Assembly: GCF_903944925.1 (NCBI RefSeq)
Contig: NZ_CAJATU010000192.1
Coordinates: forward strand, 62,001-126,000
DNA: 64,000 nt
Source: an uncultured Rhodopila sp.
GTDB lineage: Bacteria > Pseudomonadota > Alphaproteobacteria > Acetobacterales > Acetobacteraceae
Direction: 5' to 3'
Of the stretch, positions 53,063 to 62,112 are shown piece after piece. The position numbers and the translations under genes are program-made. Numbering within the stretch: position 1 is the stretch's first letter; the number at the start of each line of letters is the position of its first letter. Under the pieces are notes generated by a model. The model made no database searches and had not been told where the DNA came from. It worked only from the letters and a program-made list of their open reading frames with translations.

Positions 53063-53263
53063 GGCGCTAGCGGAATAGCACCGCGGCCTTCGTCAGCGTG
53101 ATCCAGACCTCCACGCAATCGGGATACCGACGGCGGCCCGGGCCAGGGCCGATGAAACGGTCAACGCCCGGACACGACGACGGGATCGCATGAGCGCCCG
53201 TGGCCGGCTGCCGATCAGCGAGCCGCCGAAGATCTCCTGCAGCATGGGCGAGGTCGTGCTGAG
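53063..53263 (-). pseudogene. remnant of a duplicated OxlT-like transporter gene
   Basis: The first part (53063-53190) matches the 3' end of the intact transporter at 53860 and beyond, including A-V-L-F-R followed by the stop on the minus strand. The second part (about 53195-53263) matches 54560-54630, the region with CAGCGAGCC and GATCTCCTGCAGCAT. About 560 bases of the intact gene between those positions are missing. It adjoins the intact trmO gene exactly as the intact transporter adjoins the decayed trmO copy. Confidence 0.8.
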
Positions 53264-53505
53264 GGGTTGCCCTGGCCGCGGGTGCCCTGCCGCTGCCGCA
53301 CCGGGATCCGTTCGATCGGCTGGGCAGGCGCTGGTAGAGGGATACGGTCTGCTGTCCGTCGATGTTGCGTTCGACGGGTTGGGCGTAACGCGCGTTTGGT
53401 AGCCTGAGCTGACGTCAGCCGGTTTTTGCTGGTCGATATGCAAGCCACTGCTCTTGCAACCTGATTGGGGACGACACCGGCCGCGCGCCGTCGTGCTCGG
53501 CGCTG
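53264..53505. other. unassigned stretch inside the duplicated region
   Basis: The stretch contains no credible gene. The last bases (about 53470-53505) correspond to the 5' part of the decayed trmO copy; the rest does not match the neighbouring genes by eye. Confidence 0.4.
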
Positions 53506-53855
53506 GTGTTCCCGAAGTTTGTTGACGGTCTGCAAGACCTGGAGGGGCTTTCCCATCTGATCCTGCTGTGTTGGCTTGATCGGGCGTCCTACGCCCAACC
53601 GTTGTTCAAGGATGCCGAACGGCGGAAACTTCGCGACCCGCGCTCCGGCGTGGCCCAACCTCATCGGTCTCTCGGTAGTCCGCGTCGACGATTTTCGACG
53701 GTCCGGGTCGTCTGAACGTGCGGTTTCCGGACTGTCTCCACGACACGCCCTTGCGCGATATCAAGCGCTATCCGCCCACGGCCGACAGCGAGCCGGACGC
53801 CGCGATGGGGTGGCTGGAGCCGCACGCCACCCGCAACAGCAACACCGCGGACTGA
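53506..53855 (+). pseudogene. decayed second copy of the TrmO-like gene
   Basis: Three consecutive frames encode FPKFVDGLQDLEGLSHLILLCWLDRASYAQPLFK, then FATRAPAWPNLIGLSVVRVDDF, then GPGRLNVRFPDCLHDTPLRDI...EPDAAMGWLEPHATRNSNTAD ending at TGA 53853-53855. These are close to the intact copy at 52574-53062, but at least two frameshifts and a lost 5' part make it non-coding. Its 3' end and the following bases match the intact trmO/transporter junction (CAACAGCAACAC... to GTCAGCGTGATCCA). Confidence 0.85.
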
Positions 53856-53859
53856 CGCG

Positions 53860-55509
53860 CTACCGGAACAGCACCGCCACCTTCGTCAGCGTGATCCAAA
53901 CCCCCCACGCGATCGGAATACCCACCGCCGCCCAGGCCAAAACCGACGAAACAGTCAGCGCCCGCGCCCGCGACGAGGGAATAACATGCGGCCCGTCATG
54001 GTGCCCCTGCGCGGCGCGGACTTCCTCCGGCGACATGAACCATTTATGCGGCACCGGCCGCACCAGCAGGTTGGCGATCAGCCCGATCACCAGCAGCCCG
54101 GCCAGCAGATACAGCGTCACGTCATACACCGACGACCGCGGCACGCCCGCCGAGATCGCCGCCTCCCGCATATAACTGACCAGCACCGGCCCGATGATCC
54201 CGGCGGTGGACCACGCCGTCAGCAGCCGCCCGTGGATCGCGCCGACGAACTGCGTGCCGAACAAATCGGCCAGATACGCAGGAACCGTCGCGAACCCGCC
54301 GCCATACATCGACAGGATCACGCAGAAGAACCCGGCGAACAGCAGCATGCTGCCGGCATGCGCCGCCCAAGGGGCCGCCGCATACATCGCGATCCCCAGC
54401 AGGAAAAAGATAAAGTACGTCATCTTGCGCCCGATATGGTCCGACACCGAGGCCCAGAAGAACCGCCCGCCGATATTGGCCAGCGACAGCAGCCCGGCAA
54501 ACCCGGCCGCGATCACCGCCACCGAGGCGCGCTGCGCATCCGTCAAGGCCGTGAACCCCGTGCCCGGCTGGCCGATCAGCGAGCCACCGAAGATCTCCTG
54601 CAGCATCGGCGACGCCATGCTCAGCACGCCGATGCCAGCGGAGACGTTCATGCACAGCACCAGCCAGACGCACCAGAACGCCGTGGTCTTGTGCGCATCG
54701 CGCAGATGCACCTGGCCATGCGTGATCATCGCCTTGACGTTCGGCTCCGGCGGCGTCCACCCGGCCGGCTGCCAGCCCGGCGGCGGCACGCGATAGCCGA
54801 AGGCGCCGCCCATCATGAAGACGAAGTAGACCGCCGCCAGCACGACGAAGGTCTGCCAGACGCCGCCCGAGCCGGGCGTCCGAAAATGCTCCATCAGTAT
54901 CTGCGCCAAAGGGGCGCCGATCATGGCCCCGCCGCCGAAGCCCATGATGGCCATGCCGGTGGCCATGCCGCGGCGGTCCGGGAACCATTTTATCAACGTC
55001 GAAACCGGCGAAATATACCCCAGCCCCAGGCCGATGCCGCCCAGCACGCCGGTGCCGAGCCACAGTATCCAAAGCTGATGCGTGACGATGCCCAAAGCGC
55101 CCAGCAGCAGGCCGCCGGACCAGCAAACCGCCGCGGCGACCCCGGCCTTGCGCGGCCCCGCGCGCTCCAGCCAGCCGCCCCACAGCGCGGCGGCAACGCC
55201 GAGGAAGAAGATGAACAGGGTGAACACCCAGCTCAAATCCGCCACCAGCCAGTCGCAGCTCGTGGTGAACAGGGCGTTGAGGATGTTGGACCCGGCCGGG
55301 CAGGCCAGCGGCTTGCTGCCGCCGATTTCGCGCGACAGCGGCAGCCAGAAGACGCTGAAGCCATAGGCCATGCCGATGCACAGATGGATCGCCAGGGCGG
55401 CCGGGGGGGCGAGCCAGCGGTTGAAATCGGCGCCGGCAATGATGCGTTTCCGGTCCAAAAGGCCGGATGCGGTGTCGACGCTGGCGAGAGGGGTGCTGTA
55501 GTGGCTCAT
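53860..55509 (-). CDS. OFA-type MFS transporter (oxalate/formate antiporter family)
   Basis: The 549-residue inner-membrane protein has 12-14 hydrophobic segments with LCIGMAYGFSVFWLPLSREIGG near the start, GGIGLGLGYISPVSTLIKWFPDRRGMATGMAIMGFGGGAMIGAPL in the first half and CMNVSAGIGVLSMASPMLQEIFGG in the second. The N-terminal P-V-S-T-L-I-K-W-F-P-D-R-R-G is typical of the oxalate:formate antiporter (OFA) family. An extended loop in the middle and a long C-terminus make it larger than OxlT itself. It is followed, within 7 kb, by the formate dehydrogenase operon, which supports formate or another monocarboxylate as substrate (inference). Confidence 0.85.
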   Translation of the reverse strand: MSHYSTPLASVDTASGLLDRKRIIAGADFNRWLAPPAALAIHLCIGMAYGFSVFWLPLSREIGGSKPLACPAGSNILNALFTTSCDWLVADLSWVFTLFIFFLGVAAALWGGWLERAGPRKAGVAAAVCWSGGLLLGALGIVTHQLWILWLGTGVLGGIGLGLGYISPVSTLIKWFPDRRGMATGMAIMGFGGGAMIGAPLAQILMEHFRTPGSGGVWQTFVVLAAVYFVFMMGGAFGYRVPPPGWQPAGWTPPEPNVKAMITHGQVHLRDAHKTTAFWCVWLVLCMNVSAGIGVLSMASPMLQEIFGGSLIGQPGTGFTALTDAQRASVAVIAAGFAGLLSLANIGGRFFWASVSDHIGRKMTYFIFFLLGIAMYAAAPWAAHAGSMLLFAGFFCVILSMYGGGFATVPAYLADLFGTQFVGAIHGRLLTAWSTAGIIGPVLVSYMREAAISAGVPRSSVYDVTLYLLAGLLVIGLIANLLVRPVPHKWFMSPEEVRAAQGHHDGPHVIPSSRARALTVSSVLAWAAVGIPIAWGVWITLTKVAVLFR

Positions 55510-55822
55510 GGCGCTTTCTCCCGGGCGACACCCTATTGGTCAGAGCGATTCCGCCTAAGTGTCTTTTTGTTAGTGTCGCAAGTCCGGCACCGGTTGGCAA
55601 GATGCGTTGCTGAGACTGCCCGGATCGGCAGCGGCCCGACCGGGACAAGTATCGCCACCCGGCCGGCCCGGCCGATGCTGCGTATGTCGAAGCAACGATT
55701 GGCACTGACAAACAACAGAATTTTACTAACGAGCAAGAATTGTCACGCACATGGCACCGAAAGATCTTCGATCGGGCTTTATGGTTTCCGAGCCGAAGAG
55801 AGGTGCCACGAAAGGGTAGAAA
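55510..55822. other. intergenic region between divergent transporter and PEP-CTERM genes
   Basis: The 313 bases become AT-rich from 55700 to 55770, as expected for a promoter of the PEP-CTERM gene. I see no gene or clear palindrome. Confidence 0.4.
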
Positions 55823-56575
55823 ATGGTTGGTTCCCTGGCTTTGATGCGTATCAGCGGACTGGCGGGCGCGCTTCTGGCAGCCGCCTGTTTGCCCGCTATG
55901 GCCGATACCATCCTGAACCTCAAAGGCAATGACAACGCCCTGGATTCTTCCGGTAACAACAATAACGGGGTCTGGAGTGGAACCCCCGCATATGCAGCGG
56001 GCGGCGGCTTCGATCTTTCGGGCAGCAACTATATCTCCGTAGCGAGCGCCGCCGGCCTGGACCTGCCTGGCAACTCCGTTATCACGGTATCGGCGACGAT
56101 CGATCCGACCACCGCCGGGTTGGCGCGCGAACGCATCGTCGACAGAATTGACGCAGGCGGCTCCAATGGCTTTCTGCTCGATATCCAGGCTGACCAACTG
56201 CGGGTGATCGCCGGCAACACCATACTCATCGGTACAAATCCCGTCGCCGCCAACGTCCTCACCGATGTGACTTTTGTCTATGATGGCACCTTGGCGACCC
56301 CGACCCTCAGCCTGTATGAAAATGGTGTGCTGGACGCCACCACGGCGGCGGGGATCTGGGACAACGACACCGGCAGCGATCTTCGTATTGGTGTCGACTC
56401 GAATGGCTTCAATGCATTCCAGGGCGTCATTGGCGACGTGGCGATCTCCGCAGTACCCGAGCCGGCTACGATTTCCGTCCTGGGTTTGTCGCTGGCCGGT
56501 CTGCTTCCGGTTGCCCGACGCCGGAAGATTTGTGCCTCATCGTCTGCAGCTACCGGGTCGCGGATGGCGGTTTGA
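55823..56575 (+). CDS. PEP-CTERM sorting-domain protein with LamG-like domain
   Basis: The 250-residue protein has a signal peptide (...AAACLPAMA), then a LamG/concanavalin-like beta sandwich: LKGNDNALDSSGNNNNGVWSGTPAY, ISVASAAGLDLPGNSVITVSATID, LRIGVDSNGFNAFQGVIGDVAI. The C-terminal AVPEPATISVLGLSLAGLLPVARRRK has the V-P-E-P motif, a hydrophobic stretch and an Arg-rich end. This is the PEP-CTERM sorting signal that exosortase (EpsH/XrtA type) recognises for export to the outer surface. No exosortase is encoded in the window. Start alternatives are the ATGs at 55823 and 55844. Confidence 0.88.
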   Translation: MVGSLALMRISGLAGALLAAACLPAMADTILNLKGNDNALDSSGNNNNGVWSGTPAYAAGGGFDLSGSNYISVASAAGLDLPGNSVITVSATIDPTTAGLARERIVDRIDAGGSNGFLLDIQADQLRVIAGNTILIGTNPVAANVLTDVTFVYDGTLATPTLSLYENGVLDATTAAGIWDNDTGSDLRIGVDSNGFNAFQGVIGDVAISAVPEPATISVLGLSLAGLLPVARRRKICASSSAATGSRMAV

Positions 56576-56657
56576 TCGGTTCGGGGCCGTAAGTCGCTTA
56601 CGGCCGGAAAAAGCGGGTCATATCGGAGGCTTGTTTCAGGAACGACTCCGGGGCAAA

Positions 56658-56879
56658 TCAGACAGGCTTTTCGTTTCTCAAGCGCTCAACAGCAGCCCTC
56701 ACCGGCGGGTCCAGTTCAATTTTACCCTCTGCGAGTTGCGCCGCGATAGTTTGCCGCATATGGGGATCCCAGTATTTGCGCAAGTGGTCCTCGATTGAAG
56801 CGATCGCCGTTCCCGCCTTTTGCGACTGGAAGAAACGGCCGATCTGGTTGGCCATATAGGCAAGCTTGTCATGCGACAT
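56658..56879 (-). CDS. fdsD: formate dehydrogenase delta subunit
   Basis: The 73-residue protein starts MSHDKLAYMANQIGRFFQSQKAGTAIASIEDHLRKYWDPHMRQTIAAQL, the FdsD pattern, with L-x-x-M-A-N-Q-I-x-x-F-F and H-x-x-x-Y-W-D-P-R/H-M. This small subunit belongs to the soluble NAD-dependent formate dehydrogenase and is needed for assembly or activity of the complex. It is the last gene of the fds operon on the minus strand. Its ATG overlaps the end of fdhD by 11 bases. Confidence 0.92.
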   Translation of the reverse strand: MSHDKLAYMANQIGRFFQSQKAGTAIASIEDHLRKYWDPHMRQTIAAQLAEGKIELDPPVRAAVERLRNEKPV

Positions 56880-57687
56880 GATAGGCCCTCGGCTGGCTGA
56901 TGCGGTCGAAACCGGTGAATACTTCGAATCCATCGGACCGCGCGATCCCGATCAGGGTAATGCCGGCGGCGGCGGCCACCTCGACGGCGAGCGATGTCGG
57001 CGCGGAGATCGCGACGATCACCGGCGCGCCCAGGGTCGCCGCCTTCTGCACCATCTCGACCGAAACCCGGCTGGACAGCAGCAGCAAGCCGTCCGCTGCG
57101 GACTCGCCCGTCCGCGCCAGCGCGCCGGACAGCTTGTCGAGGGCGTTGTGGCGGCCGACGTCTTCGCGCAAGGCGACCAGACTCCGGGCGGGGGTCCAGA
57201 ACGCGGCGGCATGCACGGCGCGGGTGGCAATGTTCAGCGTTTGCACAGCCGGCATCGACTGCATCGCGGCCTGGACCATGTCCGGGGTAAAGGTTCCTCC
57301 GGCAGGGACGGTTGGCGCCGGCCGGATCGCGGCGGCGAGGCTGTCCATGCCGCAGAGCCCGCACCCGCTCGGCCCGGTCAGCCTGCGCTGCCGCCGTGTC
57401 AGCGCGTCGAGACGATCGGGAGGGAGGTCCATGCGGCATTCGATGCCCTCGGGGACGGTGATCACCTCGAGCGAGAGGATGTCGGCGGCGTTTGTGATGA
57501 TGCCTTCGGACAGGCTGAAGCCGATGGCGAAGTCTTCCAGGTTATCAGGTGTGGCCAGCATGACGGCGTGGGTGGAGCGGTTGTAGGTGAGTGCCACGGG
57601 GGTTTCCCGCGGGATGGTGCGGTCGGACTCGGAGGCGTCATCGCCGCGGTAGACGATGCGGCGGACGGAGAGGGACGGGTCAGGCAT
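56869..57687 (-). CDS. fdhD: formate dehydrogenase accessory sulfurtransferase
   Basis: The 272-residue protein is the FdhD sulfurtransferase that passes sulfur from the cysteine desulfurase to the molybdenum bis-PGD cofactor, which formate dehydrogenase needs to be active. It has the conserved Cys loop G-C-G-L-C-G-M, PVALTYNRSTHAVMLATP, FALGFSLSEGI-type FAIGFSLSEGIITN and a C-terminal LLLLSSRVSVEMVQKAATLGAPVIVAISAPTSLAVE. I chose the ATG at 57687 because the preceding 22 codons are Arg-rich and overlap the fdsA end. The order fdsG-fdsB-fdsA-fdhD-fdsD is canonical. Confidence 0.95.
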   Translation of the reverse strand: MPDPSLSVRRIVYRGDDASESDRTIPRETPVALTYNRSTHAVMLATPDNLEDFAIGFSLSEGIITNAADILSLEVITVPEGIECRMDLPPDRLDALTRRQRRLTGPSGCGLCGMDSLAAAIRPAPTVPAGGTFTPDMVQAAMQSMPAVQTLNIATRAVHAAAFWTPARSLVALREDVGRHNALDKLSGALARTGESAADGLLLLSSRVSVEMVQKAATLGAPVIVAISAPTSLAVEVAAAAGITLIGIARSDGFEVFTGFDRISQPRAYHVA

Positions 57688-57749
57688 CGCACAGTTCCCG
57701 TGCTGCAACCCTCCGCGCCGCCTTGCCGCCCCGCGGCGGTGCAGCCGCC

Positions 57750-60590
57750 TCACTCATCCGCCGCCACCGCTTCGATCCGGCGGCTCTCTACCGCATGGGC
57801 GTGGTAGGAAAGCTGCCACTCGCTCTGCCCGTTGGACGGCGAAATCTGCACCGCCGTCACCTTGTACTCCGGACAATTCGTCGCCCAATCGGAGTAATCC
57901 GTCGTCACGACATTCGCCTGCGTCACCGCATGGTGGAACGTCGTGTACACCACGCCCGGCGCCACACGCTCCGTCAGCAGCGCGCGCAGGGTCGTTTCGC
58001 CCGCCCGGCTGCGCAGGGTCACCCAATCGCCGTCCCGTACGCCGCGCTCCGATGCATCGTGCGGATGGATCTCCAGCAGATCCTCCGGATGCCACGCCAC
58101 ATTCCCGGTGCGCCTGGTCTGGGCGCCGACGTTATACTGCGACAGGATGCGCCCGGTGGTCAGCAGCAGCGGGAAGCGCGGCCCGACCTTCTCATCCGTC
58201 GGGACGTATTCCGTAATCACGAAATTCCCCTTCCCCCGCACGAAATGATCGATGTGCATGATGGGGGTGCCGTCCGGCGCCGAGTCATTGCACGGCCACT
58301 GCATCGCGCCCTGGTCGATCTTCTCGTACGAGACGCCCGCAAACGTCGGCGTGGTCCGGGCGATCTCCGCCATGATCTCGGCCGGGCTCGCGTAGTCCAT
58401 CTTGTAGCCCATGGCGTTGGAGATCGCCTGCGTCGCCTCCCAATCCCCCAGACCCGCCCGCGGCGCCATCACTTTGCGGACGCGGTTGATCCGCCGCTCG
58501 GCGTTGATGAACGTGCCGTCTTTTTCCAGGAACGTCGCTCCCGGCAGGAAGACATGCGCGAAGTTGGCGGTCTCGTTCAGGAACAGGTCGTGCACCACGA
58601 CGCATTCCATCGCCCGCAGCCCGGCGGTGACATGCTTCGTGTCCGGATCGGAGTGGGCGATGTCTTCGCCCTGGATGTAGATCCCGAGGAACTTCCCCTG
58701 CACCGCGGCGTCCAGCATGTTGGGGATGCGCAGGCCCGGTTCGGGTTCCAGTTTCACGCCCCACTCAGCTTCGTAGACCGCGCGCGCCGCCGGGTCGCCG
58801 ACATGGCGGTAGCCCGGCAGTTCATGCGGGAAGCTGCCCATGTCGCAACTGCCCTGGACGTTGTTCTGGCCGCGCAGAGGGTTCACCCCGACGCCGCGGC
58901 GGCCGATATTCCCGGTCGCCATCGCCAGGTTGGCGATCGCCATCACGGCGGTGCTGCCCTGGCTGTGCTCGGTTACGCCGAGGCCATAGTAGATCGCACC
59001 GTTGCCGCCGGTGGCGAACAGCCGGGCCGCGCCGCGTACCAGATGCGCGGGCACATGCGTCGCGGCCTCTGTCGCCTCCGGGCTGTGCCGCCCGTCGGCT
59101 ACGAACGCCGCCCAGTCGGCGTAGGCATCGGTGTCGCAACGTTCATCGATAAAGGCCTGATCGACCAGCCCTTCGGTCACGATGACATGCGCCAGGGCGG
59201 TCAGCACGGCCACGTTGGTCCCCGGGCTCAGCGCCAGGTGATACGAGGCCTCCACATGCGGCGTGCGCACCAGGTCAATCCGCCGCGGATCGATGACGAT
59301 CAGCTTCGCGCCCTGCCGCAGCCGCTTCTTCATGCGCGAGGCAAACACCGGATGCCCGTCGGTCGGGTTGGCGCCGATGACGATCATCACGTCGGTGTCT
59401 TCGATACTGTCAAAATCCTGCGTCCCGGCCGAGGTGCCGAAGGTCTGGCCCAGCCCGTACCCTGTGGGCGAGTGGCAGACCCGGGCGCAGGTATCGGTGT
59501 TGTTGTTGCCGAACGCGGTGCGGGTCAGCTTCTGCACCAGATAGGCTTCCTCGGCCGTGCAGCGCGAGGAGGTGATGACCCCGATGGCATCCTTGCCGGC
59601 CTTGGCCTGGATGCGCTTGAATTCCGATGCGACGCGGGCGATCGCCTCGTCCCAGGACACCTTCCTCCACGGATCGGTGATCTTCTCGCGGACCATCGGC
59701 GACAGGATGCGGTCCGGATGGTTCGCATACCCCCAGGCGAAGCGGCCCTTGACGCAGGAATGCCCGTGATTGGCGCGGCCGTCCTTCCACGGCACCATGC
59801 GGATCACCTGGTCGCCGCGCATCTCCGCCTTGAAGTTGCAGCCGACGCCGCAATAGGCGCAGGTGGTCACCACGGAGTGCTCCGGCTGGCCGTATTCGAC
59901 CACTGACTTGTCCATCAGGGTGGCGGTCGGGCAGGCCTGCACGCAGGCGCCGCAGGACACGCATTCGCTGGTCAGGAACGGCTCATTCATCCCTGGCGAG
60001 ACTTTGGACTCGAAGCCGCGGCCCTGGATGGTGAGCGCGAACGTGCCCTGCACCTCCTCGCAGGCCCGCACGCAGCGCGAGCAGACGATGCATTTCGACG
60101 GATCGAAGTTGAAATACGGGTTCGATCCATCGACCGCGGCGGTGCGGTGGTTCTCGCCCTCGTAGCCGTAGCGCACGTCACGCAAGCCGACTTCGCCGGC
60201 CGCATCCTGGAGCTCGCAGTTGCCGTTGGCCGAGCAGGTCAGGCAGTCGAGCGGATGGTCGGAGATGTACAGCTCCATCACCCCGCGGCGCAGTTTTCGC
60301 AGTTTGTCGCTGACGGTGTGGACCTTCATCCCTGGCGCGACCGGCGTGGTGCAGGAGGCGGGGGTGCCGCCACGGCCTTCGATCTCCACCAGGCACAAAC
60401 GGCAACTGCCGAAGCTTTCCAGCATGTCGGTAGCGCAGAGTTTCGGGATCTTGATCCCGGCCTCCATCGAGGCGCGCATCACCGACGTGCCCTCCGGCAC
60501 GGTCACCGTGTGGCCGTCCACCATCAGCGTGACCATGGCTGCGCTGTTCACCGGAGGCGTTCCGTAGTCGATCTCCTGCAGCATCGGCAT
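57750..60590 (-). CDS. fdsA: formate dehydrogenase, molybdenum catalytic alpha subunit
   Basis: The 946-residue subunit oxidises formate to CO2 at a Mo-bis-PGD centre. In order it has an N-terminal 2Fe-2S domain (KLCATDMLESFGSCRLCLVEIEG), a His/Cys 4Fe-4S site (DHPLDCLTCSANGNC), two ferredoxin clusters (CIVCSRCVRAC, CVSCGACVQAC), the 4Fe-4S of the Mo domain (CAYCGVGC) and the catalytic Cys in ARVCHSPTGYG, so it is a cysteine and not a selenocysteine enzyme. The C-terminal region (FATNHAV-like TFHHAVTQANVVTTDYSD) is complete. AAGGAG precedes the ATG. It forms a cytosolic complex with FdsB, FdsG and FdsD. Confidence 0.97.
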   Translation of the reverse strand: MPMLQEIDYGTPPVNSAAMVTLMVDGHTVTVPEGTSVMRASMEAGIKIPKLCATDMLESFGSCRLCLVEIEGRGGTPASCTTPVAPGMKVHTVSDKLRKLRRGVMELYISDHPLDCLTCSANGNCELQDAAGEVGLRDVRYGYEGENHRTAAVDGSNPYFNFDPSKCIVCSRCVRACEEVQGTFALTIQGRGFESKVSPGMNEPFLTSECVSCGACVQACPTATLMDKSVVEYGQPEHSVVTTCAYCGVGCNFKAEMRGDQVIRMVPWKDGRANHGHSCVKGRFAWGYANHPDRILSPMVREKITDPWRKVSWDEAIARVASEFKRIQAKAGKDAIGVITSSRCTAEEAYLVQKLTRTAFGNNNTDTCARVCHSPTGYGLGQTFGTSAGTQDFDSIEDTDVMIVIGANPTDGHPVFASRMKKRLRQGAKLIVIDPRRIDLVRTPHVEASYHLALSPGTNVAVLTALAHVIVTEGLVDQAFIDERCDTDAYADWAAFVADGRHSPEATEAATHVPAHLVRGAARLFATGGNGAIYYGLGVTEHSQGSTAVMAIANLAMATGNIGRRGVGVNPLRGQNNVQGSCDMGSFPHELPGYRHVGDPAARAVYEAEWGVKLEPEPGLRIPNMLDAAVQGKFLGIYIQGEDIAHSDPDTKHVTAGLRAMECVVVHDLFLNETANFAHVFLPGATFLEKDGTFINAERRINRVRKVMAPRAGLGDWEATQAISNAMGYKMDYASPAEIMAEIARTTPTFAGVSYEKIDQGAMQWPCNDSAPDGTPIMHIDHFVRGKGNFVITEYVPTDEKVGPRFPLLLTTGRILSQYNVGAQTRRTGNVAWHPEDLLEIHPHDASERGVRDGDWVTLRSRAGETTLRALLTERVAPGVVYTTFHHAVTQANVVTTDYSDWATNCPEYKVTAVQISPSNGQSEWQLSYHAHAVESRRIEAVAADE

Positions 60591-60603
60591 CGGGAGTCTC
60601 CTT

Positions 60604-62112
60604 CTATGCGGCGGCCAGGCGCGTGGCCTGGCGGAAATCCTCAGGAAAGAAGTTCATCGCGCTCAGCACCGGGTACGGGATGAAACCGCCAAGGGCGCAC
60701 AAGGATCCAAACTTCATGGTGTGGCAAAGGTCGCGCAGCAGTTCGAGGTTGGCATCGACGTCGCGTTCGGCCAGGATCTTGTCCACCGTTTCCAGCCCGC
60801 GCACCGAGCCGATGCGGCACGGCGTGCATTTGCCGCAGGATTCCGCGGCACAAAACTCCATGGCGAAGCGGGCCTGGTGCGCCATGTCCACGGTGTCGTC
60901 GAACACCACCACGCCGCCATGGCCGATGAGTCCGTCCCTGGCGGCGAACGCCTCGTAGTCGAACGGGGTGTCGAACAAAGCGGGCGGGAAGTAGGCGCCC
61001 AGGGGACCGCCAACCTGAACGGCGCGGATGGGGCGGCCGGAGCGGGTGCCGCCGCCGATATCGTTCACCAGCTCGCCCAGCGTGACGCCGAACCCCGCCT
61101 CGAACAGCCCGGCATATTTCAGGTTCCCCGCCAACTGGATCGGCATCGTCCCCCGCGAGCGCCCCATGCCGAGCGCCTGATAGTGTTCCGCGCCATCGCG
61201 CAGAATGCAGGGCAGGGAGGTCAATGTGACCAGGTTGTTGATCACCGTCGGCTGCCCGAACAGGCCCTTGTGCGCCGGCAGCGGCGGCTTGGCGCGCACC
61301 TGGCCGCGCTTGCCCTCCAGGCTTTCCAGCAGCGAGGTTTCTTCCCCGCAGACATAGGCGCCGGCGCCGGAGCGCTGCTCGATATCGAAATCCCCGCCCA
61401 GCAGGCCGGCGCGGCGGGCGATGTCCAGCGCTTTGTCGAACGTGTCGATAGCGTGCGGATATTCCGAACGGGTGTAGACGTAGCCCTTGGTTGCTCCGAC
61501 GGCGAGGCCGGCGATGATCATGCCCTCGACCAGGCTGAACGGGTCGCCTTCCATCATCATCCTGTCGGCGTAGGTGCCGGAATCGCCCTCGTCGGCGTTG
61601 CAGACGATGTATTTGCGGTCGCCCTTGGCCTCGGCCACGGTCTTCCACTTGATGCCGGTCGGGAAGCCGGCGCCGCCGCGGCCGCGCAGGCCGGAGGCCA
61701 GCACGGTCTCGACGATCGCGGCGGGACCCATCGCCCGGGCTTTCTCCAGGCCCTCGAACCCGCCATGTGCGCGGTAATCGCCCAGCGAAAGCGGATCGAC
61801 GATGCCGCAACGGGCAAAAGTGAGACGGGTCTGGCGGGCGAGGAACGGAATCTGTTCCGGCACGCCTAGCCGGAGCCGCCGCGCCGTGCCGGTCAGAAGT
61901 CCGTCGGCAAGCAGCCCGGGTACGTCCGCCGCCTCCACCGGACCATAGGCGATGCGGCCTTCCGGGGTTTCCACCTCGATCATCGGTTCCAGCCAGAACA
62001 GCCCGCGCGAGCCGGTGCGCACCACGTCGGCATGCTCCGCCAGCGCCTTGGCGACCGCCTCCGCACCCATGGCCAGGGCGGCGGCGTCGCGCGGCACGAA
62101 GACGCGGGTCAC
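60604..62112 (-). CDS. fdsB: formate dehydrogenase, NADH-binding beta subunit
   Basis: The 502-residue protein is the NuoF-like diaphorase subunit that passes electrons to NAD+. It has the FMN/NAD-binding stretch GLRGRGGAGFPTGIKWKTVAEAKGDRKYIVCNADEGDSGTYADRMM, GAGAYVCGEETSLLESLEGKRGQVR and the 4Fe-4S ligands C-G-K-C-T-P-C with a distant Cys. An N-terminal thioredoxin-like part (MTRVFVPRDAAALAMG) precedes the diaphorase core, as in FdsB. It begins at a GTG that overlaps the fdsG stop (GTGA), so it is translated by coupling. Confidence 0.96.
   Translation of the reverse strand: MTRVFVPRDAAALAMGAEAVAKALAEHADVVRTGSRGLFWLEPMIEVETPEGRIAYGPVEAADVPGLLADGLLTGTARRLRLGVPEQIPFLARQTRLTFARCGIVDPLSLGDYRAHGGFEGLEKARAMGPAAIVETVLASGLRGRGGAGFPTGIKWKTVAEAKGDRKYIVCNADEGDSGTYADRMMMEGDPFSLVEGMIIAGLAVGATKGYVYTRSEYPHAIDTFDKALDIARRAGLLGGDFDIEQRSGAGAYVCGEETSLLESLEGKRGQVRAKPPLPAHKGLFGQPTVINNLVTLTSLPCILRDGAEHYQALGMGRSRGTMPIQLAGNLKYAGLFEAGFGVTLGELVNDIGGGTRSGRPIRAVQVGGPLGAYFPPALFDTPFDYEAFAARDGLIGHGGVVVFDDTVDMAHQARFAMEFCAAESCGKCTPCRIGSVRGLETVDKILAERDVDANLELLRDLCHTMKFGSLCALGGFIPYPVLSAMNFFPEDFRQATRLAAA

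Noticed and set aside
53986-56197. Very long open frames on both strands overlapping the OFA transporter and PEP-CTERM genes
   Set aside because: Arg/Pro/Ala-rich, no domain, and they overlap two well-supported genes with normal starts.
57750-60590. Selenocysteine in the formate dehydrogenase alpha subunit
   Set aside because: The catalytic position is encoded as Cys (VCHSPT), with no in-frame TGA.
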